Part shown: one piece after another, positions 8,694 to 18,100 of the stretch
How positions within the stretch are numbered: the stretch's first letter is position 1
Layout: each line of letters starts with the position of its first letter
DNA from: Anthropogastromicrobium sp050944455
GTDB taxonomy: Bacteria > Bacillota > Clostridia > Lachnospirales > Lachnospiraceae
Assembly: GCA_050944455.1 (NCBI GenBank)
Contig: JBMNRC010000009.1
Location: forward strand, 1-64,000
Direction: 5' to 3'
Length of the DNA: 64,000 bases
Notes under the pieces: generated by a model
Seen by the model: the letters and a program-made list of their open reading frames with translations, nothing else
Databases searched by the model: none
What the model was told of the DNA's origin: nothing
Translations under genes and position numbers: made by a program

Positions 8694-10307
8694 TTACTGC
8701 TGCTGTCCCTCGCGGTGCTCTCTCGCCGCCCTGACCAGTCCCGCAAACAGAGGATGGGCGTTGTTCGGCCGGGATTTGAACTCAGGGTGCGCCTGGGTTC
8801 CGATATAGTAAGGATGATCGGTCAGTTCGATCATCTCCACGATTCTGCCGTCCGGCGAAATTCCCGAAAGCTTCATGCCGTGCTTCGTGAAAGCCTCGCG
8901 GTAATCGTTGTTGACTTCGTATCTGTGCCTGTGGCGCTCGGAAATGTTTTTGGTCCCGTACAGCTGATAAGCTTTGGAGTTCTCGTCCAGCACGCACGGA
9001 TAAGCGCCGAGTCTCATGGTTCCGCCCAGATCGGTGACGGTCTCCTGCTCCGGCATCAGGTGGATGACCGGGTGAAGGGTGTCCGGCGCGAATTCCGAGC
9101 TGTTCGCGTCATGCTGCTCAAGCACATCGCGGGCGAACTCAACAAGCGCCATCTGCATGCCGAGGCAGATGCCGAGGAACGGAATTTTGTGCGTCCTCGC
9201 GTAGCCGGCCGCCATGATCATTCCCTCCGTGCCGCGTTTTCCGAAGCCGCCGGGGATGATCATCCCGTCAATGCCCGAAAGCATGGCGTCGCAGCCCTGG
9301 CGCTCCACCTCCTCGGAATCCACCCAGCGGATATTGACCTTCGTGCGGTTTTTGGCGCCGCCGTGATGCAGGGCCTCGACCACCGAAAGGTAGGCGTCGT
9401 GCAGCGTGGTGTATTTGCCGACCAGCGCCACTTCCACCTCGGTTTCCGGGTGCTCCAGGCCTTCCACCATCGCGGTCCAGTCCGTGAGGTCCGGCTCCGG
9501 GCACGGAAGGTCCAGGCACTCGCACACGGCCTCGGCCAGGTGCTCTTTTTCCATCATCAGCGGAACTTCGTAAATCGATTCCGCGTTGAGGTTCTGAAGG
9601 ACGTGATGCGCCGGGACGTTGCAGAACAGCGCGATCTTATCCTTGAGGTACTGCGGGATTTCCATCTCGCTGCGGCACACGATGATATCCGGGCGGATTC
9701 CCATCTGCTGCAGTTCCTTCACGCTGGCCTGCGTCGGCTTGGTCTTCAGCTCTCTCGAGCCGTGCAGGTAGGGGATCAGCGTCACGTGGATCATGCAGGA
9801 ATTCTTCGGCCCGATCTCCTGCATAAACTGACGGATCGCCTCGTAAAACGCCTGCGACTCGATATCTCCGACCGTGCCGCCGACTTCGATGATGGCTATG
9901 CAGTTCTCGTTCGGGTCCTCCGGGCGGTAGAACCGGTCCTTGATCTCGTTGGTGACATGGGGAATCACCTGGACGGTGCCGCCGCCGTAGTCGCCGTGGC
10001 GCTCCTTGTTGATCACCGACCAGTAGACTTTTCCCGAGGTCACGTTGGACTTTTTGGTCAGGCTCTCGTCGATGAATCTCTCGTAGTGGCCGAGGTCCAG
10101 GTCTGTTTCCGTCCCGTCGTCCGTGACAAAAACCTCGCCGTGCTGAATCGGATTCATTGTTCCCGGATCCACGTTCAGGTACGGATCGAATTTCTGCATG
10201 GTGACCCTGTAGCCGCGCGACTTCAGGAGCCTGCCCAGTGAAGCCGCGGTAATTCCCTTGCCGAGTCCCGAAACGACTCCGCCCGTAACGAAAACATATT
10301 TAACCAT
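8694..10307 (-). CDS. pyrG: CTP synthase (glutamine-hydrolysing)
   Basis: 537 aa, usual length. Aminates UTP to CTP with glutamine nitrogen. Start at 10307 (MVKYVFVTGGVVSGLGKG) is supported by AAAGGAG 7 nt upstream; the frame stays open further upstream but lacks homology there. The synthetase half carries the P-loop GGVVSGLGKGITAAS and DPYLNVDPGTM; the class I amidotransferase half has the nucleophile in FLGICLGMQ and HPEF near the end. First gene of the inferred pyrG-glnA-ANTAR operon, so CTP synthesis and glutamine synthesis are co-expressed. Confidence 0.97.
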   Translation of the reverse strand: MVKYVFVTGGVVSGLGKGITAASLGRLLKSRGYRVTMQKFDPYLNVDPGTMNPIQHGEVFVTDDGTETDLDLGHYERFIDESLTKKSNVTSGKVYWSVINKERHGDYGGGTVQVIPHVTNEIKDRFYRPEDPNENCIAIIEVGGTVGDIESQAFYEAIRQFMQEIGPKNSCMIHVTLIPYLHGSRELKTKPTQASVKELQQMGIRPDIIVCRSEMEIPQYLKDKIALFCNVPAHHVLQNLNAESIYEVPLMMEKEHLAEAVCECLDLPCPEPDLTDWTAMVEGLEHPETEVEVALVGKYTTLHDAYLSVVEALHHGGAKNRTKVNIRWVDSEEVERQGCDAMLSGIDGMIIPGGFGKRGTEGMIMAAGYARTHKIPFLGICLGMQMALVEFARDVLEQHDANSSEFAPDTLHPVIHLMPEQETVTDLGGTMRLGAYPCVLDENSKAYQLYGTKNISERHRHRYEVNNDYREAFTKHGMKLSGISPDGRIVEMIELTDHPYYIGTQAHPEFKSRPNNAHPLFAGLVRAAREHREGQQQ

Positions 10308-10350
10308 AACCTCTCCTTTAGAAAAAGTGACTGAAACCTCAAGCCCTGCG

Positions 10351-10400
10351 CTGAACGCGGTGCCTGTCCCAGCCACTGTACGGATCTGCGCCGCGTTCAG
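10351..10400 (-). promoter_or_regulatory. Long inverted repeat in pyrG leader
   Basis: Perfect 10-bp inverted repeat CTGAACGCGG / CCGCGTTCAG separated by 30 nt in the 5' leader of pyrG. The upstream arm can instead pair locally, CGCG with CGCG around a six-base loop TCTGAA, so two exclusive folds are possible. There is no T-run directly after the long stem, so it is not a plain terminator. Function unknown; the reiterative GGGC start known for other Gram-positive pyrG genes is not seen. Confidence 0.45.
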
Positions 10401-10426
10401 ACGCGCAGGCAGAATAAGCCTGTCAC

Positions 10427-10456
10427 AATATACATCAATGGGACGCATCTTGTAAA
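10427..10456 (-). promoter_or_regulatory. Probable sigma-A promoter of pyrG-glnA operon
   Basis: Minus-strand TTTACA (10456-10451), 18-bp spacer, TATATT (10432-10427). Start would be near 10420, giving a leader of about 115 nt that contains the inverted repeat at 10351-10400. Confidence 0.5.
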
Positions 10457-10584
10457 GCACAAAAACTTTGCCCGCTTTTTACCCACGGTTTTCCCGCGCC
10501 TGTCATTTGCCGGTCAGGCACGTTCCGTGAAAAGCGCGGCACCAGCCCGCGGCAGGCTGCTGCCCGACAGCCGGATGCTCCGAT

Positions 10585-10745
10585 CCGGCGGGATTTCTCC
10601 AACATACCGGTGAGAGTTCCTGCGGGCAGTCAGACGAGCCTGCCCGGCGGATCGCTTCGACGCGCCGGGGGTAAATTCCAGCCGGCAGCAAAAGTGCCGG
10701 TCCGGCGGATCGCTCCCAAGCGCCGGGGAAAGTTCCCGCCGGCGG
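10585..10745. repeat. Degenerate 58-59 bp tandem repeat, three copies
   Basis: Copies begin at 10585, 10644 and 10702, each opening with CCGGCGG(G/A)AT and containing a CGCCGGGG-like segment. Non-coding by context: it lies between the pyrG promoter and a small hairpin. Frames read through it encode only Pro/Arg/Gly repeats. Confidence 0.7.
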
Positions 10746-10757
10746 CCATATAATGGA

Positions 10758-10782
10758 AAAAGGCTGCCCGCGGCAGCCTTTT
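10758..10782. terminator. Hairpin with flanking A/T runs
   Basis: Perfect 11-bp inverted repeat AAAAGGCTGCC / GGCAGCCTTTT with a 3-nt loop. On the minus strand it is followed by TTTTTCC and could be the distal terminator for amt. On the plus strand it follows a TATAAT (10749-10754) and precedes the short frame at 10813. Confidence 0.55.
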
Positions 10783-10812
10783 CCACAGCAATGAACCAGA
10801 AGGAGGTATAAG

Positions 10813-10854
10813 ATGGCACTTACAGTCACTTATGCGGAAACCCGTCAGTCCTGA
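10813..10854 (+). CDS. Possible 13-residue leader peptide or gene remnant
   Basis: ATG with a textbook AAGGAGG 6-7 nt upstream opens a frame of 13 codons (MALTVTYAETRQS) ending in TGA. Upstream lie a TATAAT box and a terminator-like hairpin. No plus-strand gene follows it, so there is nothing obvious for it to regulate; it could be the decayed start of a lost gene. Support is only the ribosome binding site and promoter-like context. Confidence 0.25.
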   Translation: MALTVTYAETRQS

Positions 10855-10872
10855 AAGATTTCTCTCCCGTGT

Positions 10873-11110
10873 GCTTTGGGAGCGGCCTTCCTGAAACTTC
10901 GCAGGTTCTTTCCGGTGTTTTGAAGTGCCTTTCAGAGTTCATCGGCAGAGCCTGTTTTCAGGAATCTTCAGATTTACTGCTCTTTCAGGATACTTCGGCA
11001 GCGCCTGTTCAGGAAGCTTCAGAAGTGCTTATCAGGGTACTTCGGCAGCGCCTGCTCAGGAAATTTCCGAAGTGCTCTTTCAGGGAACTTACCGGCTTTG
11101 CGCAGCTCCG
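10873..11110. repeat. Degenerate 47-53 bp tandem repeat, 4-5 copies
   Basis: Units share TTCGGCAGCGCCTG(T/C)TCAGGAA followed by CTTC-GAAGTGCT and a CAGG; clear starts are near 10943, 10996 and 11043 with weaker copies on both sides. Lies downstream of amt. The remainder of 11110-11311 shows no gene that I can support. Confidence 0.65.
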
Positions 11111-11311
11111 GAAATGCATCCGGGGCTGCCTGTCGGTATCAAAAGGGGGTATTTGTCGGAATTCCCGCGCGCCAGTGGTTTCCGGGCCCGGCGCCGGGGT
11201 CAGAATGTCGTTTCCACGGACGCCGGATGCAAAAAACCTCATCCGGGGTCCTGCAGTTTTGAAGCTGACGCGGAATGCATCAGCTTTCGGTTTTTCACGG
11301 ATGCCGAGGTT

Positions 11312-13060
11312 TTACTCTACATCCTGCAGGGCGGCCTCGTTCTCCTCGCCGGTCCTGACTTTGACGACCTTCATCACGTTGTAGACAAAGATCTTGCCGT
11401 CTCCGATATGGCCGGTGTAAAGAACCTTCTTGGCCGTCTCAATGACTTTATCGACCGGAATCCTGCTGACGACGACCTCGATCTTGATCTTAGGCAGCAG
11501 CGTTGAGTCGACTACCGCGCCTCTGTATCTGGTCTGGGACCCTCTCTGGATGCCCGAGCCCATGACCTGCGTCATCGTCATGCCGGTTACGCCGAGCTGG
11601 TTGAGCGCTTTCTTGAGCTCGTCGAACTTGTTCATGCGGCAGATAATCGAAACCTTGTGAATTCTGGTGTCGTAAATCGCGCCTTCCGGCGGAGTGACCA
11701 CCTTGACCGCGGCGTTCTTCTGCGCTTCCGAAGCTTTCGTGTAGTCGTCCTCGCCGAGATCGGTGTTCTCATTGGCGACAACGTCAAGGTCGGTGACGTC
11801 GGAGATGGCGAATCCGGAGTACGCGCTCGCGAGACCGTGCTCATGGATATCCAGGCCGTCGATTTCGACCTGTGCCGGAACACGGAGGCCGATGGTCTTG
11901 TCGATGATCTTGAACGCGATGAACATCACGATCAGGACGTAGGCGTCAATCGCCACAAGGCCGAGCAGCTGTATGCCGAGCTGGGTGAAGCCGCCGCCGT
12001 AGAACAGGCCCTTTCTCACGCCGTCAGCGCCGGTGGAGAACAGTCCGACCGCGATAGTGCCCCATACGCCGTTGACAAAGTGCACGGAAACAGCGCCGAC
12101 AGGGTCATCGATTTTCGCTACGTTATCAAAGAATTCTACGGAGAAAACGACAAGGAATCCTGCGACCAGGCCGATGATGAACGCTCCGGCCGGGGAGACG
12201 CAGTCGGCACCTGCCGTGATGGCAACCAGTCCTGCCAGGGACGCGTTCAGCGTCATGGAGACATCCGGCTTGCCGTAGCGGAACCAGGTGAAGATCATCG
12301 CCGTGGTGGTCGAAACCGCTGCCGCCAGGTTTGTCGTCATGAAGGCGAGAGACGCGGTGGAAACGGAGTCGTCGCTGTTCATCGCGACGGTGGAGCCGCC
12401 GTTGAATCCGAACCAGCAGAACCAGAGGATAAAGCATCCGAGGGCAACGGAAGTCATGTTGTGGCCCGGGATAGCTCTCGCCTTTCCGTTCTTGTCATAC
12501 TTGCCGATACGCGGTCCGAGCATCGCGGCGCCGAGCATCGCGATAATGCCGCCGACATTGTGAACCTGCGCGGAACCGGCGAAATCGTGGAAGCCGAGCT
12601 GCGAAAGCCATCCGCCGCCCCAGGACCAGTGCCCGCAGATCGGGTAGACGAACAGGGAGATGATTGCGGAATAAACGCAGTAGGCTTTGAAGTTCGTGCG
12701 CTCCGCCATGGATCCGGAGACGATGGTCGCGGCTGTCGCGCAGAATACCGTCTGGAAAACAACGTAGGCCAGAAGCGGCATGGTCTGCGGCACCACGCTG
12801 TTCTCGGCGGTGTAGGATCCCTGGATAAAGAAATCCGGCACGCCAATCAGAGCCGAGGTGCCGTGGAACATCAGCGAAAATCCGATGATCCAGAAGCACG
12901 GCGTTCCGATACAGAAGTCCATCATGTTCTTCATCAGAATGTTGCCGGTGTTCTTTGCCCTGGTCAGGCCGGATTCGCAGAGCGCGAAGCCTGCCTGCAT
13001 GAAGTAAACCAGTGCGGCGCAGAGAAGAACCCATATGACGGTGGTCGGTTCAAATTTCAT
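11312..13060 (-). CDS. amt: Ammonium transporter fused to a PII signalling domain
   Basis: 582 aa in two parts. Residues 1-430 are an Amt/MEP channel with about 11 membrane segments (ICGHWSWGGGWLSQLG, DFAGSAQVHNVGG, GCFILWFCWFGFNGGS with the conserved histidine region GVWGTIAVGLF). Residues about 467-582 are a GlnB/GlnK domain: MTMTQVMG, TRYRGAVVDSTLLPKIKIE (T-loop) and TGHIGDGKIFV (B-loop). In the T-loop the uridylylated Tyr51 of GlnB is replaced by Val (RGAVV instead of RGAEY), so control must be by ligand binding. Start at 13060 has GGAG 9 nt upstream; ATG at 13066 is possible. Preceded by a promoter and an ANTAR-type leader. Confidence 0.95.
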   Translation of the reverse strand: MKFEPTTVIWVLLCAALVYFMQAGFALCESGLTRAKNTGNILMKNMMDFCIGTPCFWIIGFSLMFHGTSALIGVPDFFIQGSYTAENSVVPQTMPLLAYVVFQTVFCATAATIVSGSMAERTNFKAYCVYSAIISLFVYPICGHWSWGGGWLSQLGFHDFAGSAQVHNVGGIIAMLGAAMLGPRIGKYDKNGKARAIPGHNMTSVALGCFILWFCWFGFNGGSTVAMNSDDSVSTASLAFMTTNLAAAVSTTTAMIFTWFRYGKPDVSMTLNASLAGLVAITAGADCVSPAGAFIIGLVAGFLVVFSVEFFDNVAKIDDPVGAVSVHFVNGVWGTIAVGLFSTGADGVRKGLFYGGGFTQLGIQLLGLVAIDAYVLIVMFIAFKIIDKTIGLRVPAQVEIDGLDIHEHGLASAYSGFAISDVTDLDVVANENTDLGEDDYTKASEAQKNAAVKVVTPPEGAIYDTRIHKVSIICRMNKFDELKKALNQLGVTGMTMTQVMGSGIQRGSQTRYRGAVVDSTLLPKIKIEVVVSRIPVDKVIETAKKVLYTGHIGDGKIFVYNVMKVVKVRTGEENEAALQDVE

Positions 13061-13265
13061 ACTCATTCTCTCCTTTCCGATGAACAACGGCGGCAGCGCT
13101 GCCTGCGCTGCCTTTCCAGGCCGGAATGTTCGCCATGGAAATCTTTTTCACTTCCGCCGCTCAGGGAACACGGCTGCCGCCGGTTCCGAAGAAGGGTTTC
13201 CGCGCGCCAGCTCTGATGCCGCAGCCTCTGTTCAGCATTCGCCGCGCCCGGCTCCGTGAAAAAGA

Positions 13266-13313
13266 AAAGGCGCCGAAACCGATAATTTCTTATCGGTTTC
13301 GGCGCCTTTGCCG
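13266..13313 (-). promoter_or_regulatory. ANTAR-type hexaloop hairpin overlapping leader terminator of amt
   Basis: Terminator: perfect 20-bp inverted repeat (13309-13290 with 13285-13266) with a 4-nt loop, followed on the minus strand by TCTTTTTC. Competing hairpin at 13313-13300: stem CGGC/GCCG closing the six-base loop AAAGGC (A at position 1, G at 4). The loop and 3' side of this hairpin are the first bases of the terminator's 5' arm, so the two folds exclude each other. It lies about 15 nt after the -10 box. The repeat could also terminate read-through from gltB-gltD, which ends 290 bp upstream. Confidence 0.75.
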
Positions 13314-13327
13314 TTTCTTATGTGCGT

Positions 13328-13356
13328 ATTATAGCTCTGACTCCTGCCGATGGCAA
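13328..13356 (-). promoter_or_regulatory. Promoter of amt
   Basis: Minus strand TTGCCA (13356-13351), 17-bp spacer, TATAAT (13333-13328). Start near 13321, giving a leader of about 260 nt that begins with the hexaloop hairpin. No gene is seen in the rest of 13357-13599; an ACAGTGG/CCGGCG-rich stretch there is unremarkable. Confidence 0.65.
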
Positions 13357-13599
13357 TCGTCAAAATATACCTAAATCAATTTTTTCTGTCCCGAAAATTC
13401 TCTCTTTTTATGACTCCCGGATGGTATCGGCGGATGTTTTTCCACTGTCCGTGCCGCCAGGCACTTCGCTTTACAGGCCCCGACGGCCTGCCCGTGAGAC
13501 CACGAAACAATGGAGCAGGCCTTACCGGAAAATCCGGCAGAGTTCCCGGCGCCGGCGGCAATGCCGCTGCGAGCTTTAGCTGTGCCGGCAGCCGGCCTG

Positions 13600-15075
13600 T
13601 CACACGCTCTCGTTCGAATAGCCCATCAGGTACTCATCGACAGCGCGGGCGCAGCAGCGGCCTTCGTGAATCGCCCACACAACCAGGGACTGGCCCCGGT
13701 GCATGTCGCCGGCCGTGAAGACGCCGGGGACGCTGGTCTGATACTGGTCCGCCTCAGTGAGGACGGTATTGCGGCTGCCGAGCGCCACGCCGAAGCTTTC
13801 GGCCGTGTACTTCTGGCAGCCCGTAAATCCGGCGGCGACCAGCAGCAGGCCGCACCTGAGCGTCTGCTCGCTGCCTTCCACTTCGATCATCTTCCGGTTC
13901 TCGAAGCGCACCTTTACGGTTTTGATCCCGGTGAGCTCGCCTTTTTTATTGCGGATCAGTTCCTTCACCGTGGTCTCGTAGACGCGGGGATCCTTCCCGA
14001 ACAGAGCGATCGCCTCTTCGTGGCCATAGTCGGTTTTCTTTGTCTTCGGCCACTCCGGCCACGGATTGTCCGGCGCGCGCTCAGCCGGGGGCTCCGGCAT
14101 CATCTCCAGCGCCGTCACGGACCTGCACCCATGGCGGATCACCGTTCCGATGCAGTCGTTTCCGGTATCGCCGCCGCCGACAATCACGACGTCCTTCCCT
14201 TTCGCGCTGATGTATTTTTTGTCCGCCAGGTTGGAATCGAGCAGGCTCTTTGTGGTCGCTTTCAGGAAATCGACCGCGAAATAAACGCCCTTAGTGTCGG
14301 AAAAGCCGTCCACGGCGAGTTTTCTCGGTTCCTTGGCCCCGCAGCAGAGCACCACGGCGTCATACTGCTCCCGCAGCTCTTTTCCGGTGACATCCACCCC
14401 GACGTTCACGCCGGTGACGAACCGAACGCCCTCGGCCTCCATCAGCTTTCTGCGGCGCTCAACCACCGACTTGTCCAGCTTCATGTTCGGGATGCCGTAC
14501 ATCAGCAGGCCGCCGACGCGGTCGTCCCTCTCATAGACGGTGACGCTGTGCCCGCGGTGGTTCAGCTGGTCCGCGACCGCAAGCCCGGAAGGCCCTGAGC
14601 CGACGACAGCCACTTTTTTCCCGCTGCGCACTTCAGGGATTCTCGGCACGATAGCGCCGGTGGCAAATCCCGTTTCGATCAGAAACAGCTCGTTGTCATG
14701 GCAGCTCACCGGCTCGCCGTACTCGCCGTTGATGCAGGCCTTCTCGCAGAGCGCCGGGCAGACGCGCCCGGTGAATTCCGGGAAGTTGTTGGTTTTGGTG
14801 AGCCTGGAGAGCGCGTGGCCGTAATGCCCCCGGTAAATCTGGTCGTTGTACTCGGGGATCAGGTTGTGGAGAGGGCACCCGGTGACCATGCCGTGCAGCT
14901 TCATGGCCGACTGGCAGAACGGCACGCCGCAGTTCATGCAGCGGGCCGCCTGCTCCCGGCGGTCATTCTCCCCCAGCGGGACATGGAATTCGTCAAAATT
15001 TCTGATCCGTTCTTCCGGCGGAATCTCGGTATTGCTTTTTCTCTGGTATTCCAGAAATCCTGTAGGTTTTCCCAT
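13600..15075 (-). CDS. gltD: Glutamate synthase (NADPH) small subunit
   Basis: 491 aa, normal. Transfers electrons from NADPH to GltB. N-terminal Fe-S domain with cysteines in RCMNCGVPFC and GCPLHN; FAD site GSGPSGLAVADQL and ERDDRVGGLLMYGIP; NAD(P)H site GGGDTGNDC. Start at 15075 (MGKPTGFLEYQRK) has GGAGG 7 nt upstream. It is 25 bp after gltB on the same strand, so gltB-gltD is an operon placed between glnN and amt-PII, all reading the same way. Confidence 0.97.
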   Translation of the reverse strand: MGKPTGFLEYQRKSNTEIPPEERIRNFDEFHVPLGENDRREQAARCMNCGVPFCQSAMKLHGMVTGCPLHNLIPEYNDQIYRGHYGHALSRLTKTNNFPEFTGRVCPALCEKACINGEYGEPVSCHDNELFLIETGFATGAIVPRIPEVRSGKKVAVVGSGPSGLAVADQLNHRGHSVTVYERDDRVGGLLMYGIPNMKLDKSVVERRRKLMEAEGVRFVTGVNVGVDVTGKELREQYDAVVLCCGAKEPRKLAVDGFSDTKGVYFAVDFLKATTKSLLDSNLADKKYISAKGKDVVIVGGGDTGNDCIGTVIRHGCRSVTALEMMPEPPAERAPDNPWPEWPKTKKTDYGHEEAIALFGKDPRVYETTVKELIRNKKGELTGIKTVKVRFENRKMIEVEGSEQTLRCGLLLVAAGFTGCQKYTAESFGVALGSRNTVLTEADQYQTSVPGVFTAGDMHRGQSLVVWAIHEGRCCARAVDEYLMGYSNESV

Positions 15076-15100
15076 CTTTCTTCCTCCAAAAAACGGATCT

Positions 15101-18100
15101 TCAGGCCGTAACTTCCCTGAACGCTTCCAATACCGCGTTATTGTGCGCGACGCCCTGCTCCTCGTACCTGCTGATGGCCGCGAGCATCTTCTGGTAGTCG
15201 TTCGGCATAATCTTCTTGAAGTAGGGAATATAGTCGCTGAAATGGTCCAGAACCTCCCTGCCGAGTTCCGAATCCGTCTCAGCCACATAGTCCGTCAGGA
15301 TATCCTTCAGTTCCCTGATATCGTATTTCTCGGTCAGTTCCTCCAGCATGACCATGTCTTTGTTCATCCTGCGGTACAGCGTGTGGTCCATATCCAGGAC
15401 GTAGGCGATTCCTCCGCTCATGCCGGCCGCGAAGTTCTTGCCGGTCGGCCCGAGAATGACGGCCCGCCCGCCGGTCATGTATTCCAGGCCGTGGTCCCCG
15501 CAGCCTTCCGCCACGGCGATCGCCCCGGAGTTTCTGACGCAGAAGCGCTCTCCCGCGACGCCGCACACATAGCACTTCCCGCTCGTCGCGCCGTACAGCG
15601 CCACGTTGCCGACGATGATGTTTTCACTGGCCTTGAAGCGGCTTCCCTTCGGCGGGGTCACCACCAGCTTGCCGCCGGACAGCCCCTTGCCGAAGCCGTC
15701 GTTCGCGTCGCCGGACAGGCGCAGCGTAAGCCCGTTAGGGATGAAGGCGCCGAACGACTGGCCGCCGCCGCCCTCCGCGTTCACCACAAAGGTGTCGTCC
15801 GGGAGGCTGCTGCCGAACTTCCGGGTGATCTCGCTGCCGAGAATCGAACCGAACGCTCTGTCCGTCGAGGATACTTTGATATGGACTTCCCCGCCCCTGA
15901 CAGCTTTTCCGGCGTTCAGCGCGCCCTCGAAGCGCGGGAGCAGGACGGACTCGTCCAGGGTCTTCTCCAGGTGGAAATCATAGACATGGGAGGGGACAAA
16001 GTGGCTGTCCGGCGCGCCGGCGTACTTTGTGTTGAGCAGCCGGGACAGGTCGACCAGCCTGGAGCGCCCGGTGATCTGCTGTTCCCTGACTCTCAGGCAG
16101 TCCGTGCGGCCGATCATCTCCTCAACCGTGCGGAAACCCATCTGCGCCATGATCTCGCGCAGCTGCTGCGCGACGAACTTCATGAAGTTGATGACGTACT
16201 CCGGTTTTCCGGCGAAACGCCTGCGCAGAACCTCGTTCTGGGTCGCGATTCCGGCCGGGCAGGTATTCTGGCTGCAGACGCGCATCATCAGGCATCCCAT
16301 GCAGATCAGCGGAGCGGTCGCGAAACCGTACTCCTCCGCGCCGAGCAGCGCCGCGATGGCGACGTCGCGCCCTGTCATCAGCTTGCCGTCCGTCTCGAGA
16401 ATCACACGGTCTCTCAGGCCGTTGTCCAGCAGGCGGTGGTGCGCCTCGGCGATGCCGAGCTCCCACGGAAGGCCCGCGTTGTGGATCGAGCTTCCCGGCG
16501 CGGCCCCTGTTCCGCCGTCGTAGCCGGAAATCAGGATGACCTGGGCACCGGCTTTGGCGACGCCGCAGGCGATCGTGCCCACGCCGTTCTCGGAGACCAG
16601 CTTGACCGAAATCCTGGCGAAGCGGTTGGCGTTCTTGAGGTCGTAGATCAGCTGGGCCAGATCCTCGATGGAGTAAATGTCATGGTGCGGCGGCGGGGAG
16701 ATCAGGGAAACGCCGGGCGTGGAATAGCGGGTCTCCGCGATCCACGGATACACCTTGCGCCCCGGAAGGTTGCCGCCTTCGCCGGGCTTCGCGCCCTGCG
16801 CCATCTTGATCTGGATTTCCACCGCGCTGTTCAGGTAGGCGCTGGTGACGCCGAAACGCCCCGACGCGACCTGCTTGATCGCCGAGTTGCGGATGGTCCC
16901 GTAGCGCTTCGGGTTTTCACCGCCCTCGCCGGTGTTCGACTTGCCGCCGATCGTGTTCATCGCGACGGCCAGCGTCTCATGCGCTTCCTGCGAGATGGAG
17001 CCGTAGGACATGGCGCCGGTTTTGAAGCGGTGCATGATGGACTCCACCGACTCCGTCTCCTCGATGGGAATCGGCTTGTTGGGCGAATGGAACTCCAGCA
17101 GCCCGCGCAGCGTGTGCGGTCTCCTCGCGTCGTCTACCATGTCGGAGTACACGCGGAACTGTTCGTAATCGCCGCGCTGGACCGCCTGCTGAAGGTTGAC
17201 GATCGTCTCGGGATTGTAAAGATGGTCCTCCTTGTTCTCGCCGCTCCGGAGATAATGGAAGCCGACGCTGTCCAGCGTGGTGTCCACGCCCAGGTTGAGC
17301 GGGTCAAACGCGTGGTCGTGGCGGTAGGTGACGCCCTCCTGGATTTCCTTTATGCCGATGCCGCCGACGCGGCTCACTGTTCCGGTGAAATATTTATCGA
17401 TCACATCCTGCGAGATGCCGATCGCCTCGAAGATGCGGGCGGACTGGTACGACTGGATGGTGGAAATCCCCATCTTGGCCGCGATCTTGACGACGCCGTT
17501 GAGCAGCGCGTTGTTGTAGTCCCGGATGGCCGTGTGATAGTCCTTGTCCAGGATCCCCAGGTCAATCAGCTCGGCGATGCACTCATGCGCCAGGTACGGG
17601 TTGATCGCGCGGGCGCCGAAGCCCAGAAGCGTCGCCACCTGGTGGACGTCTCTCGGTTCGCCGCTCTCCAGGATCAGGGAGATCGCGGTTCTCTTTTTGG
17701 TCTGGACCAGATGCTGCTCCACCGAGGAGACGGCGAGCAGGGACGGGATCGGCACATGGTTTTCGTCGACCCCGCGGTCGGACAGGATGATGATGTTGTA
17801 GCCCTCGGAGGCCACGCGGTCGACCGTGATGTTCAGCTGGTCGAGCGCGCGCTCCAGGGACGTATTGTTATAGTACAGGAGGGAAACGGTCTTTGTGTGG
17901 AATCCCGGCCGGTCGAGAGCCTTGATCTTCATCAGATCGACGCCCGTCAGGATCGGGTTGTTTGCTTCCAGGACGGAGCAGTTGCTGCTCTTCTCGTTGA
18001 GCAGGTCGCCGTCGGACCCGATGTAAACCGTCGTGTCCGTGACAATCTTTTCGCGCAGCGAATCGATGGGCGGGTTTGTGACCTGGGCGAACTGCTGCTT

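Noticed and set aside
10925..11506. Open frame of 193 codons downstream of amt
   Set aside because: It runs through the degenerate 47-53 bp repeat and then antisense to amt; no domain or ribosome binding site.
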